From Lachnoclostridium phytofermentans (lineage in GTDB: Bacteria; Bacillota; Clostridia; Lachnospirales; Lachnospiraceae): a DNA stretch of 64,000 bases. Under the pieces are notes generated by a model. It had not been told where the DNA came from, ran no database searches, and worked only from the letters and a program-made list of their open reading frames with translations. The DNA is taken from the NCBI RefSeq assembly GCF_000733755.1, contig NZ_JPOF01000006.1, positions 520,959-584,958 of the forward strand, given 5' to 3'. Numbering within the stretch: the first letter of the stretch is position 1; every line of letters begins with the position of its first letter. Shown here one piece after another: positions 27,447 to 36,260 of the stretch. Position numbers and translations under genes: made by a program.

Positions 27447-29084
27447 TTAGCTAATTCCTAAAGAAATTGCAAATAGATGCATATTCAGGCACTCTGGTAG
27501 TTTTATAGAAATAATGTGCTTGTTATCCAGATTCATTCTGTACTTGCTTGCAAAGATTTGATACAGATGTGTAGATAAAATAGAGGAACCATCAACCTTT
27601 TCTACAATATTTCCCTGCCACGCAATACAATCTTCAAATTGTGGAGGTAAATACCAATCGGATAATGAGATAATTACTTTTTCATTACTTCCATCACTGT
27701 AATAAATTTCTACTTCGTCAGTAAAACTGTTCTGTTCCGAACATCCTAGAAGCATGAAGCAGTTATATTGATCCTTTTCCACAGAAATTATCTGCCCATT
27801 ACAAGTAAGGTTATCTAAAGATATCTTAGTAATGTTTGGTACATGAAATTTGATTCCTTTCACATCCCATATAGCTTTCTCTGGTAAATGCTTCGTAGAG
27901 AAAAACTGTCCACCTGCGGCAAAAGAAGCTCCATCATGCCCAATCTCTCCAAATCCCTTATTATTAAAACAATTTTCTAAATTGACCAAAGATATTTTCT
28001 TATATTTCTCAGGTTCTTTCATAGCATTACTAATTGCTCTCTGATTGGATACATTCTGATCATATAGTAAGATAAAATTCTGTAAGTCAAGCGCAATATT
28101 TTTTTCTAATTCTGCTACCTCCCTAATACTCATTGCGATTCTATTTCTCATCACAGAAAAGTCTGGTAAAAAACTTGCTTTTAAGAATTTATGTTGTATG
28201 TCATACCATTTTGTAGCTGCCAGATCAAACAAAACAACAAAGTCTGAAAACCTTTTTATATTGTTTCTACCTTCTAGGTATTTCATGAATCTTGCTATCT
28301 TTTTACGACTATTGATTATAGTGGATAATGCATTATACAAATCAGAAGTCACAAAATCTGTACTACCTGCTTGGTTTTCTAAACTCAACTCATTCAATAA
28401 TTCAACCCTATCTGCAAATTCATTCATATGATGAAACATACTGTCTTGATTGTTTTCCACATGTACTTTTTCAAGCATAGGTTTAAGAGAATTTCTCCAG
28501 GTCTCTGATCCTTCTTTTAGCGTTACTGCATTATCCTCTAAATGAAAAGTATAATATTCTCCTGTAAAACCTTTTCTTACATTTTCGAAAGGAATTGAAA
28601 CATTTTTCTGCATGTATAAACCATCCGCTGCAATCATTCTTTTTTGTTCCAGATCAATATCTAATACAATGTAAGCATGGGTATATTCTTTGTTTATCTT
28701 AAAATTTGGATCCCAAGGTATCCAATAAGATTTTTGAATAATGACAACAGGTCTGTCCATTGATAACTCTTTCTTTGCTACCTCAATAAAATCATCAAGG
28801 GTTTCAATGGTATGTAAATTCACTGCAACACCATAGTATTTTTTATAAACCTCATATTCAGTAAATGCATCTGAAACAAGGGCTCTGCCAAGAGAAGTTT
28901 TTTGATTTTTTGATTCTTTGAATGTAAAATTCCAAACCTCACATAGATGCCAAATCAAGTGGTCGATTGGTATATCTTTTCTAAACCATCCAATTACAGA
29001 AATTAATTGATCTTCTAGACAATCATTATGCTCAAAATGAATAGGATCTAAATCTATTTTTCTGTTTTCTAACAATATAGACAT
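27447..29084 (-). CDS. BtrH-like N-terminal domain protein, putative acyltransferase
   Basis: A 545-residue protein. The N-terminal 330 residues resemble the BtrH N-terminal domain (butirosin biosynthesis), a cysteine-protease-like fold: 'FEHNDCLEDQLISVIGWF' holds a candidate Cys near residue 22, and 'YTHAYIVLDIDLEQKRMIAA' holds a candidate His near 137. BtrH transfers an acyl group from a carrier protein to an amine. The C-terminal 140 residues look like an added beta-sandwich. It lies 27 bp upstream of the NRPS gene with AAGGAGG before the ATG at 29084. An offloading acyltransfer role is inferred. Confidence 0.65.
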   Translation of the reverse strand: MSILLENRKIDLDPIHFEHNDCLEDQLISVIGWFRKDIPIDHLIWHLCEVWNFTFKESKNQKTSLGRALVSDAFTEYEVYKKYYGVAVNLHTIETLDDFIEVAKKELSMDRPVVIIQKSYWIPWDPNFKINKEYTHAYIVLDIDLEQKRMIAADGLYMQKNVSIPFENVRKGFTGEYYTFHLEDNAVTLKEGSETWRNSLKPMLEKVHVENNQDSMFHHMNEFADRVELLNELSLENQAGSTDFVTSDLYNALSTIINSRKKIARFMKYLEGRNNIKRFSDFVVLFDLAATKWYDIQHKFLKASFLPDFSVMRNRIAMSIREVAELEKNIALDLQNFILLYDQNVSNQRAISNAMKEPEKYKKISLVNLENCFNNKGFGEIGHDGASFAAGGQFFSTKHLPEKAIWDVKGIKFHVPNITKISLDNLTCNGQIISVEKDQYNCFMLLGCSEQNSFTDEVEIYYSDGSNEKVIISLSDWYLPPQFEDCIAWQGNIVEKVDGSSILSTHLYQIFASKYRMNLDNKHIISIKLPECLNMHLFAISLGIS

Positions 29085-29143
29085 TTGAAACCTCCTTGTC
29101 GCTTTATTTTGAAAGTTGTGTGTACGAAGATTTATTTTCACAC

Positions 29144-29170
29144 TTTATAACGTTATCTTTTAAAAGTCAA
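29144..29170 (-). promoter_or_regulatory. Predicted promoter for the BtrH-like/NRPS operon
   Basis: On the minus strand, TTGACT (29170-29165) and TATAAA (29149-29144) are separated by 15 bp. The spacing is short but the boxes are good, and the predicted transcript starts about 50 bp before the start codon. Confidence 0.45.
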
Positions 29171-29334
29171 TCCAAATTATGTAATTTCTGATTGTTAAAT
29201 TTTCTACGAAACTTTCTCTAACAGCTTATATATACTGGTTTTATCAACGAAAATTCATATTTTCTGAATTGTAAATTTCAGCGTTTCATACAAATTATTT
29301 CCAATTATTAAGGAATTTTTTAACATTATGTCTA

Positions 29335-29363
29335 CTGACAAATATTCACATATCGTATATACT
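29335..29363 (+). promoter_or_regulatory. Predicted promoter for the adenylation-carrier gene
   Basis: CTGACA (29335-29340), a 17 bp spacer and TATACT (29358-29363), with transcription expected about 55 bp before the ATG. Together with the minus-strand promoter this makes 29085-29425 a divergent control region. Confidence 0.6.
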
Positions 29364-29425
29364 TGTTGAATGTGTAAGCGAAGATAGTATCTAATGTTAC
29401 CCTATGTAAAGAAAGGAATGAAAAT

Positions 29426-31243
29426 ATGATGATTCATAAGGAACTTTCCTTACTTCAAAATATTCAGGAACTGGATTATAACACGGAAAAGACTGTCTTT
29501 GAATTATTTGAACAGAATGCAAAAGATAAACCAGATAAGATTGCTTTGGTTTTCGGAGATCAAACAATGTCGTATAAGGAACTGAACCAGAAATCAAATC
29601 AACTTGCTAGAATGTTACGAGATAATTTTGTAAAACCAAATGATATCGTTGGTATCCTAGCAAATCGTTCTATGGAAATGTTTATCGGTATATTAGCCAT
29701 TATAAAGGCTGGTGGTGCTTATCTTCCAATCGATCCAGAATATCCAATAGAGCGAATTCATTATATGCTTGACGATTGTAATATTAATGTTCTTTTGACC
29801 ATGGAGCATTTAAAAGATTTCATCTCGTTTCAAGGAAAAACACTTTATCTTGATCGTAATCAATTATATCAAGGTGATAGCAATAATCTAGAAAACCTTA
29901 CTACCCTACATAGCCTTATCTATGTTATCTATACTTCAGGGTCAACAGGATTACCAAAGGGCACCCTGATAGAGCATAAATCTATAATTAATCTTATCTC
30001 AGGATTATCCTCTATCATTGACTATAAGGAAGATAAAACTATACTATCACTTGCTTCTTTTGCCTTTGATATGTCAATACCAGAGATTCTTTTACCTTTA
30101 GCAAAAGGTATGAAAATCGTAATCGCCACAGAGGAACAGAAAAATAATCCAAAATACCTAAATGATTGTATCATAAAAAATCAGGTTACTATGATGCAAA
30201 TTACGCCTTCAAGACTTCAGCTCATGTTCAATTATGGAAAAAGTATTGATTTTCTAACTGTCTTAACTGAGATTATGGTTGGAGCAGAACCATTTCCAAA
30301 GGCATTATTAGAGAAACTAAAAGAACACACTAGGGCTAAAATATATAACCTATATGGTCCGACCGAAACAACAGTCTGGTCGACTGTCGGTGATTTAACC
30401 TCAAGCAATATCGTTACTGTGGGAGCACCAATTCAAAATACTCAAATTCTAATTCTTAATCATCAAGGTGAGCTTTGTCCTATCGGAGAAGAAGGAGAAT
30501 TATGTATATCTGGGGATGGACTGGCAAGAGGCTACTTAAATCGACCAGAGCTAACAAATGAAAAGTTCATTGTTAACAAGTACCTTAAAGGAGAAAAATT
30601 ATATAGAACCGGAGATTTAGCTAGAATGCTCCCTAACGGGATACTTGAAGTGTTAGGACGAATGGATGGTCAAGTCAAACTAAACGGTAAGAGAATCGAA
30701 TTAGGAGAAATCGAATACCATTTACTAAAATATAACAAGATAAAAGAAGCAGTTGTAGTAGTAAAAGATAATATATTATGTGCTTTTATAGTTTCAGATT
30801 CGACCTCTTTCGATAGTGATGTGAACGAATATTTAGAAAAATTTCTACCACATTACATGATACCAACTAACTATATAAAAATTGATAAGGTTCCATTAAG
30901 TTTTAATGGAAAAGTAGATAAAAAAGCATTGCTTCAGCTTGAAATAGCATCAGAAAGCGAGCTAATGAGCTACAATCCTAGTCAAAGCGGTTCGTTAGTT
31001 ACACAGGAATCAAGACTCAGAAAAGTTGTGTCTGAAATTGTGCCAAATAGAACGAAGGCCTTTCATATAATGTTGAATGAACCACTTACAACCATAGGTA
31101 TAGACTCTGTAGCCTTTGTAAAATTGATTGTCTCAACAGAAATGGAGTTTCATATTGAATTCGAAGATCAATATTTAGATTTCAAAAAATTACCTACCTT
31201 ATCTTCCATATTATCACTTGTTGATAAGTATCTGGAGCAGTAA
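29426..31243 (+). CDS. NRPS adenylation-carrier didomain protein
   Basis: A 605-residue stand-alone A-PCP protein. The adenylation core motifs are present: 'YVIYTSGSTGLPKGTL' (A3), 'YNLYGPTETTVWS' (A5), 'GELCISGDGLARGYLNRPEL' (A6), 'KLYRTGDLARML' (A7), 'GRMDGQVKLNGKRIELGEIE' (A8) and the A10 lysine in 'FNGKVDKKAL'. A C-terminal carrier domain has its serine in 'TTIGIDSVAFVKL'. Aligned by eye to GrsA, the pocket residues read about D-M-P-Q-I-V-L-V-W; I cannot assign an amino acid. It should supply the aminoacyl partner for the condensation domain encoded divergently. Confidence 0.9.
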   Translation: MMIHKELSLLQNIQELDYNTEKTVFELFEQNAKDKPDKIALVFGDQTMSYKELNQKSNQLARMLRDNFVKPNDIVGILANRSMEMFIGILAIIKAGGAYLPIDPEYPIERIHYMLDDCNINVLLTMEHLKDFISFQGKTLYLDRNQLYQGDSNNLENLTTLHSLIYVIYTSGSTGLPKGTLIEHKSIINLISGLSSIIDYKEDKTILSLASFAFDMSIPEILLPLAKGMKIVIATEEQKNNPKYLNDCIIKNQVTMMQITPSRLQLMFNYGKSIDFLTVLTEIMVGAEPFPKALLEKLKEHTRAKIYNLYGPTETTVWSTVGDLTSSNIVTVGAPIQNTQILILNHQGELCPIGEEGELCISGDGLARGYLNRPELTNEKFIVNKYLKGEKLYRTGDLARMLPNGILEVLGRMDGQVKLNGKRIELGEIEYHLLKYNKIKEAVVVVKDNILCAFIVSDSTSFDSDVNEYLEKFLPHYMIPTNYIKIDKVPLSFNGKVDKKALLQLEIASESELMSYNPSQSGSLVTQESRLRKVVSEIVPNRTKAFHIMLNEPLTTIGIDSVAFVKLIVSTEMEFHIEFEDQYLDFKKLPTLSSILSLVDKYLEQ

Positions 31244-31264
31244 CAACAAAGATATTTAAAAAGA

Positions 31265-31320
31265 CTATGTATCTCTGGATGATTAGCTGATAAAGTAACT
31301 AATCATCCGGAAACTCATAG
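31265..31320. terminator. Bidirectional terminator between NRPS and phosphopantetheinyl transferase
   Basis: A 10 bp stem GGATGATTAG (31277-31286) with CTAATCATCC (31299-31308), extended by CTATG/CATAG at 31265-31269 and 31316-31320. It lies between convergent stops. Confidence 0.7.
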
Positions 31321-31321
31321 C

Positions 31322-31981
31322 CTAAAGATCTAATGAAAAATCCTGCAATCTGTTATCAATCTCTTCTTCTGAACACACAGCAACTTTATAACCAGAAAGA
31401 GAATCGTGTATTTTAAAGTAATAATTATGATTGGAAGGAAAAAAAGATATTTCATTCTTCTCAATTTCAAAACCAAAAGAATTCAATGGTATTGATAATC
31501 CTTTCCCAATGCACTTAATATAGCTTTCTTTTAACGTCCACAATTCACAAAAATATTCTGCTCTATCCTTTTCACACTTATTACATAAATTATAGTATTC
31601 CTTTTCTGTAAAGAACCTTTTTGCGATATCTTCATTATTTTCTCCTATTTGTTCAATATCAACACCAAGCTCATGACATCCAATCCCTGCTATTACCCAG
31701 GTACCCGAATGACTAATATTGAAGTGAATTTGTGGATATCCGTTTAGATATGGTTTTCCATATTCATTGCTTTTAAATACAATTAAAGAATTATCAATCC
31801 CAAATTTATCACGGATTAATCTTCTTACCATAATTTCACCATAAAGAGATCGCCTTCTATCCTCTTCAAAGCGAAAACGCTCTATCTGTAATAACTTATC
31901 AGCACTGACTAATTTCTTGTAATAATTATATTGTTCCTTTGCTAAGTCTGAGTTGATATTAAACGAATATAGTTCAACCAA
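31322..31981 (-). CDS. Sfp-type 4'-phosphopantetheinyl transferase
   Basis: A 219-residue transferase. The metal- and CoA-binding motifs are 'LGVDIEQIG' near residue 105 and 'WTLKESYIKCIGKGL' near 148, with 'PYLNGYPQIHFNISHSG' before them. It activates carrier domains by attaching phosphopantetheine, and its position at the edge of the NRPS cluster suggests that it serves the two carrier domains here. The start is a TTG with GGAGG nine bases upstream; no ATG fits as well. Confidence 0.93.
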   Translation of the reverse strand: MVELYSFNINSDLAKEQYNYYKKLVSADKLLQIERFRFEEDRRRSLYGEIMVRRLIRDKFGIDNSLIVFKSNEYGKPYLNGYPQIHFNISHSGTWVIAGIGCHELGVDIEQIGENNEDIAKRFFTEKEYYNLCNKCEKDRAEYFCELWTLKESYIKCIGKGLSIPLNSFGFEIEKNEISFFPSNHNYYFKIHDSLSGYKVAVCSEEEIDNRLQDFSLDL

Positions 31982-32119
31982 TGGTTAATTCCTCCTAATA
32001 AGATAACCGTAAAATTATTTTTCATATGGCATTCGCAAATGGAGGTTATGAATTAAAGAAGTAATAAGTATAACACTAGCTTACACTTCAAAATGCAAAA
32101 TCCTCGTTGCTTCTATTAT

Positions 32120-34540
32120 TTATTTGGTAACATGAATAGTTTCCGTGGTGACTCCAAAGCGTTCTGAATGGATTATAATCTGTCCTTCACCTGCCCTACC
32201 TACTGACTTTATCCAAAAACCTACCGAGCCGCCAATCAATGAGATTATTTTAGGACCAATTACTTCTATAGGACCTTTCGTTTCAATCATTACTGAATCA
32301 TGTGCGTAGACAATGTCATTACCATTATCATCTAATAATTTTAATACGATACGGGTGGTGTCGTAGGTTTTCTCCTCTACTAAATTTTTATTATCCACTT
32401 CTACTTTTAAAAGAGGTTTAAAAACCTGACTTCTATTCGTTTTTGTAACACATGTTTCACCAATATAACCTTCGAATGCATAGTCGGTAGCCTTTCCTCC
32501 CCAACCACCTAAGTACTTGGTATACAAATTTTCTGCATCTAGCATATTCATTTTATATTTGAGGAAAATCCATCCCATTTTTAACGTATCCATAAGCCCT
32601 AAAACACCATTTGATTTACTAACTTTCATGAGCAATTTCTTTATTAACTGAGCATCCCTTGGAGAAAAGCTCTCATTTTCCTTAATGGCATCACCTAAAA
32701 AGTCATCAATAATCATCGGTGGATGTTTTACATGAGGATATAGATCCTTTCTTGGATAAAATGTTCCAACATAATCGCCATTCTTATACAGTTTTACATA
32801 ATCACAGTTTGTAAAAACATAGACATCATGTAACATCGACCCTTCAAACTCACCTATGCAAAGTGGACTAGCAACATGCATCACAGGGTTGTTCTCTTGT
32901 TGCGAAGCATACACATAGGCAGCATGTTTAGGAATTCGAAACATATCCATGACACCATGATAACAAATTCTGTCACCACTTCCGAAATCCTTATGGGTAT
33001 TGTAATCAAACATACACCAACCGATAGCCCCAGATATCTTGTTCTCCTTATGCATTGCCTCTAAAACATTCAAATGCCTTATTGCATGTTCTACCCTGTG
33101 AGCTTCATCATCAAACTTCTTAGTTGGATACATATGTCCGTTATATTCAGTTATCAGATATGGTTTATTCGATCGGGTTACTTTTTTCTTTTTTTGCAGT
33201 CCCCGGTTATCACCATTATGAATAAAATCATTATATGTATAAACATCCTCCAGCAAATGACTCTTGGTTATGCAGCGAACACCACCCGTACTTCTTGAAT
33301 CATCTAAAGCTTTTGCTAATGCATTGGTTCTTTTATATAATTCATCATGATCACTAGATTCATTTATTCGCACTCCCCAGATAATAACACTAGGGTGATT
33401 AAAGTCTTTCAGGATCATTTCTTCCACATGCGTTACAGCTAAATCCTGCCAGGCTTCATCTCCTATATGCTGCCATCCTGGCATCTCATCAAATACCAGA
33501 AGCCCCAGTTCATCACACCGATCCAAAAAGTAATCACTCTGGGGATAGTGTGATAATCTCACCGTGTTTACACCTAACTCATATTTGAGTATTTCTGCAT
33601 CTTTATATTGGGCACTTCCTGGCATTGCATAACCGACATAAGGAAAGGATTGATGACGATTCAGGCCTTGAATTTTAACTTTCTTTCCATTCAGATAAAA
33701 ACCTTCTTCTGTAAACTGAGCTTCTCTGAAACCAAATCTTATATTATGTGTGTCTATAATACTCTCATCTTTGATTAACTGTACATTAATATAATATAGG
33801 TTTGGTTCATCAATACTCCACAAGTTGATTCCACAAACTTCCTCTTTTACATTAATTCTTTCCTTCCTCTGGTTCGTAATGTTAATTACCTTATTAAATG
33901 TTTTTATACACTCTTTTTGATATATGAAATCAAACTTACAAATTAGTTCATACGGGTCCTCGGAATTATTATATGTATATAAGTCAATATCAAGAAATGG
34001 CCTTTTTGTTAAAACATCCTTTGTTTTAACACATACAGCATCAAATCTTACATTATTACAATACTCCAATGATACTTCACGATAGATACCACCATAAGTC
34101 AGGTAATCAACAACAAAACCAAATGGTGGTATATCATTTCTCTCACTTGAATCCACATAAACTGTTAATAGGTTATTCTCACCCTGATTGGCAGCAACGG
34201 TTAAGTCTATTTTAAAAGGTGTATATCCCCCCTTATGTTCTCCTACATAGATACCATTCAGATAGACTTTCGCATATGCCATAACACCGTTAAACTTAAC
34301 ATATACCTGTTCACCCTGCTCCAATTTGTCAATCCATATTTCTTTTCTGTAACAGCTTTCAAACTGGTACATCCCTTCATCGAAGTTATTGTAAGGTACT
34401 TCTATATTGGTATGTGGAAGATTTACTTCTTCAAATAACGAATCCTCATAGGATGAAACATCAAACGTTGGGGAAATATAAGACTCATTAAAGTTTGGAG
34501 AATACATCCAGTCAAAATTAATATCAACCTTTCTTTTCAT
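32120..34540 (-). CDS. Glycoside hydrolase family 2 protein
   Basis: An 806-residue cytosolic enzyme without a signal peptide. An N-terminal jelly-roll sugar-binding domain, an immunoglobulin-like domain and a TIM barrel are recognisable ('GFREAQFTEEGFYLNGKKVK', read in parts, and 'NTVRLSHYPQSDYFLDRCDE'). The acid/base Glu is in 'PSVIIWGVRINESSDH' and the nucleophile Glu in 'YLITEYNGHMYP'. The family includes beta-galactosidases, beta-glucuronidases and beta-mannosidases; the specificity here is not clear. It lies downstream of tetR and upstream of the phosphopantetheinyl transferase, all on the minus strand. A link to the lipopeptide product is possible but unproven. Confidence 0.87.
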   Translation of the reverse strand: MKRKVDINFDWMYSPNFNESYISPTFDVSSYEDSLFEEVNLPHTNIEVPYNNFDEGMYQFESCYRKEIWIDKLEQGEQVYVKFNGVMAYAKVYLNGIYVGEHKGGYTPFKIDLTVAANQGENNLLTVYVDSSERNDIPPFGFVVDYLTYGGIYREVSLEYCNNVRFDAVCVKTKDVLTKRPFLDIDLYTYNNSEDPYELICKFDFIYQKECIKTFNKVINITNQRKERINVKEEVCGINLWSIDEPNLYYINVQLIKDESIIDTHNIRFGFREAQFTEEGFYLNGKKVKIQGLNRHQSFPYVGYAMPGSAQYKDAEILKYELGVNTVRLSHYPQSDYFLDRCDELGLLVFDEMPGWQHIGDEAWQDLAVTHVEEMILKDFNHPSVIIWGVRINESSDHDELYKRTNALAKALDDSRSTGGVRCITKSHLLEDVYTYNDFIHNGDNRGLQKKKKVTRSNKPYLITEYNGHMYPTKKFDDEAHRVEHAIRHLNVLEAMHKENKISGAIGWCMFDYNTHKDFGSGDRICYHGVMDMFRIPKHAAYVYASQQENNPVMHVASPLCIGEFEGSMLHDVYVFTNCDYVKLYKNGDYVGTFYPRKDLYPHVKHPPMIIDDFLGDAIKENESFSPRDAQLIKKLLMKVSKSNGVLGLMDTLKMGWIFLKYKMNMLDAENLYTKYLGGWGGKATDYAFEGYIGETCVTKTNRSQVFKPLLKVEVDNKNLVEEKTYDTTRIVLKLLDDNGNDIVYAHDSVMIETKGPIEVIGPKIISLIGGSVGFWIKSVGRAGEGQIIIHSERFGVTTETIHVTK

Positions 34541-34691
34541 GTTTTACACCCATTGCATGCCACATTGTGACAACCTTTCTAAATTAATATGTTCTTTCAC
34601 TCATGACTGCTATTAATATTAGATACTTGCCTTATATGTATGTAGAAATTCTAGGAAATTAAGGATAACTGCTTTATAATTCAACCATGAC

Positions 34692-35351
34692 TCACTTTCT
34701 CTCCAATGAATAGATAAAAAGTTTAAACTGATGCCTTATCATTTCTCTTGAAGCTACACCCTGCTCTTCATCAAGATGTTTTTCTCTAATTAGTACTCTC
34801 TGTGATAAGCTTAGCAATACATTACTTATTGTCAATCCAGTTATTACCGGGTCGATGTCCAGTCGTATGGAGCCATCCTCTATACCATCCCTAATCAACT
34901 GCTCCAGAATATAATCATTGCTTGAGATCATATTTTTAAAACGATTAGTTAATTCTAAATAAGGATATTCTCCCGTAAAATAAAAATCAAATACTCCCGA
35001 AAACCTTATTATACTGGGTTTTGCTTCTACGTAACTTGCAATTTCATTCAAAAAAAGCTCTATCTTTTTCAGACCGTTACCTACCAATGTTTTATAGATT
35101 TTGGTTTGAAAATAGTACAGTTCTTCAAACAACATAATCTCTATCTCAAAAGCCAGTTCTTCTTTTGTTTTATAATATCGATACAAGGTCCTTCTAGTAA
35201 TTTTTATTTCGGAGGCGATATTATCCATAGTATTTTCTGATAGTCCTTTTGTTATAAAAAGTTCCCTTGCAACATTAAGAATTTCATTCTTTCTTTTTTC
35301 TTTTTGCTCCAGTCTTTCCTGCTCCCTGTGAACACTTGTGCTAATCGTCAA
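34692..35351 (-). CDS. TetR-family regulator
   Basis: A 219-residue protein. An N-terminal TetR HTH is clear ('ILNVARELFITKGLSENTMD' then 'NIASEIKITRRTLYRYYKTK') and the ligand-binding part follows from about 75. The start is TTG with AAGGG six bases before it. A 9 bp palindrome about 120 bp upstream is a candidate operator. The GH2 gene lies 151 bp downstream, so it probably regulates itself and the glycosidase; the ligand is unknown. Confidence 0.87.
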   Translation of the reverse strand: MTISTSVHREQERLEQKEKRKNEILNVARELFITKGLSENTMDNIASEIKITRRTLYRYYKTKEELAFEIEIMLFEELYYFQTKIYKTLVGNGLKKIELFLNEIASYVEAKPSIIRFSGVFDFYFTGEYPYLELTNRFKNMISSNDYILEQLIRDGIEDGSIRLDIDPVITGLTISNVLLSLSQRVLIREKHLDEEQGVASREMIRHQFKLFIYSLERK

Positions 35352-35468
35352 TTCATTCCCTTCCTATGAAATAAGCTAAATACGGTTGAAATAAATCAAA
35401 TACGGTAACCTCATATTACTACTGTCAATACCTGTTTAACTTATTGAACATACTGTTGTCGCATTTTC

Positions 35469-35490
35469 CCATGTCACTACTGTGACATGG
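35469..35490. promoter_or_regulatory. Palindrome, candidate TetR operator
   Basis: CCATGTCAC (35469-35477) and GTGACATGG (35482-35490) form a perfect 9 bp dyad with a 4 bp centre. No T run follows. It lies about 120 bp upstream of tetR in the divergent region. Confidence 0.5.
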
Positions 35491-35583
35491 AATTATTTTA
35501 CACTTATTATTAAATATTGTCAAACATTTTTAAGTCTGAATTGCTACTATTGGTTAAGACGATTAAAGAGCATCCTCTATAAA

Positions 35584-35662
35584 TTTTGTATTTAGTAATA
35601 TTTCTATAAATCAAACTAGCATTTTGCATTCAGCAATGTTTCTATTAAATTCAAGCTTAGCA
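35584..35662. repeat. Two-copy imperfect tandem repeat, about 40 bp period
   Basis: The stretch beginning TTTTGTATTTAGTAATATTT (35584-35621) is repeated with changes at 35622-35662 (TTTTGCATTCAGCAATGTTT); both copies end near TAGCA. Its function is unknown. The gap 35352-35931 otherwise holds the palindrome and the RNA fold listed separately. Confidence 0.5.
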
Positions 35663-35746
35663 TTTCCTATATACTAAGGAATTTTTATCTCTTGATTCAT
35701 TAAGTTCGATACAAATCTGAATAATATTCTTTTACCAGCAAATAAT

Positions 35747-35852
35747 AACTCTATCAATATTTAGGAATAATTATGGTAGAGTGACCAAAAAAAGATTCGT
35801 TGAGAAAAACGAATCATAGTCTACCATGGTTTAGAGCGCATTAGATAGAGTT
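35747..35852 (+). ncRNA. Nested three-helix RNA leader candidate
   Basis: Three coaxial perfect helices are visible. Outer: AACTCTATC (35747-35755) with GATAGAGTT (35844-35852). Middle: ATGGTAGA (35773-35780) with TCTACCAT (35820-35827). Inner: GATTCGTT (35794-35801) with AACGAATC (35808-35815). Internal loops of 17/16 and 13/4 bases separate them. The fold ends 79 bp before the ATG of the 79-residue protein, in the same direction. It matches no riboswitch consensus I know, and no T run follows, so any control would be at translation. It could also be read as an independent small RNA. Confidence 0.55.
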
Positions 35853-35931
35853 GACGAAATACTAAGAAGCAGTCCTGCAGTCACCACAAACCTGGTAACG
35901 TAAAAAACTTTTTTGAAAAGGAGTAAATTAT

Positions 35932-36171
35932 ATGAATCGTGATAATCTCATAGACCAAGTGAAAGACGAGTATGCAAAAATAGCCTCTTATGAATCCCGA
36001 CAGAATTTTATCCAATCCACAACCGATCTAACACCAGAAGCTTACTACGAAAAACTGCTAAGTAAAGCTGTCGACGAAATTAACAAAGGAACCTTTGATA
36101 ATTTCAATTCTGGGGAAGAGGTAGTATCCGCAATTGCAAATGATAAAACTTGGCTTTCTAATTGGAAGTAG
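35932..36171 (+). CDS. Small hypothetical protein (79 aa) with structured leader
   Basis: A 79-residue soluble acidic protein (MNRDNLIDQVKDEYAKIASY start), predicted mostly helical, ending '...AIANDKTWLSNWK'. It has a strong AAAAGGAGTAAATTAT ribosome site, a clear stop and its own strong terminator, so it is a real single-gene unit. I do not recognise the family. It has no cysteine, no signal peptide and no membrane segment. Expression may depend on the nested RNA fold upstream. Confidence 0.7.
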   Translation: MNRDNLIDQVKDEYAKIASYESRQNFIQSTTDLTPEAYYEKLLSKAVDEINKGTFDNFNSGEEVVSAIANDKTWLSNWK

Positions 36172-36213
36172 CTTTAGCCACTGATTTTATAACCTTAATG
36201 CCAAACAGCGAGT

Positions 36214-36250
36214 AAAAACCGCAGTCCTTTTTCAAAGGATTGCGGTTTTT
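36214..36250. terminator. Strong bidirectional terminator
   Basis: A 17 bp stem (36214-36230 with 36234-36250; core ACCGCAGTCCTTT / AAAGGATTGCGGT) with one G-U pair, a three-base loop, and A/T runs at both ends. It serves the 79-residue gene and the convergent symporter gene. Confidence 0.9.
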
Positions 36251-36260
36251 CATTTTACAA

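Noticed and set aside
35747..35852. T-box, SAM, lysine, TPP or c-di-GMP riboswitch
   Set aside because: The nested helices are real, but none of the conserved core sequences of these classes is present, so it is reported as an unassigned RNA.
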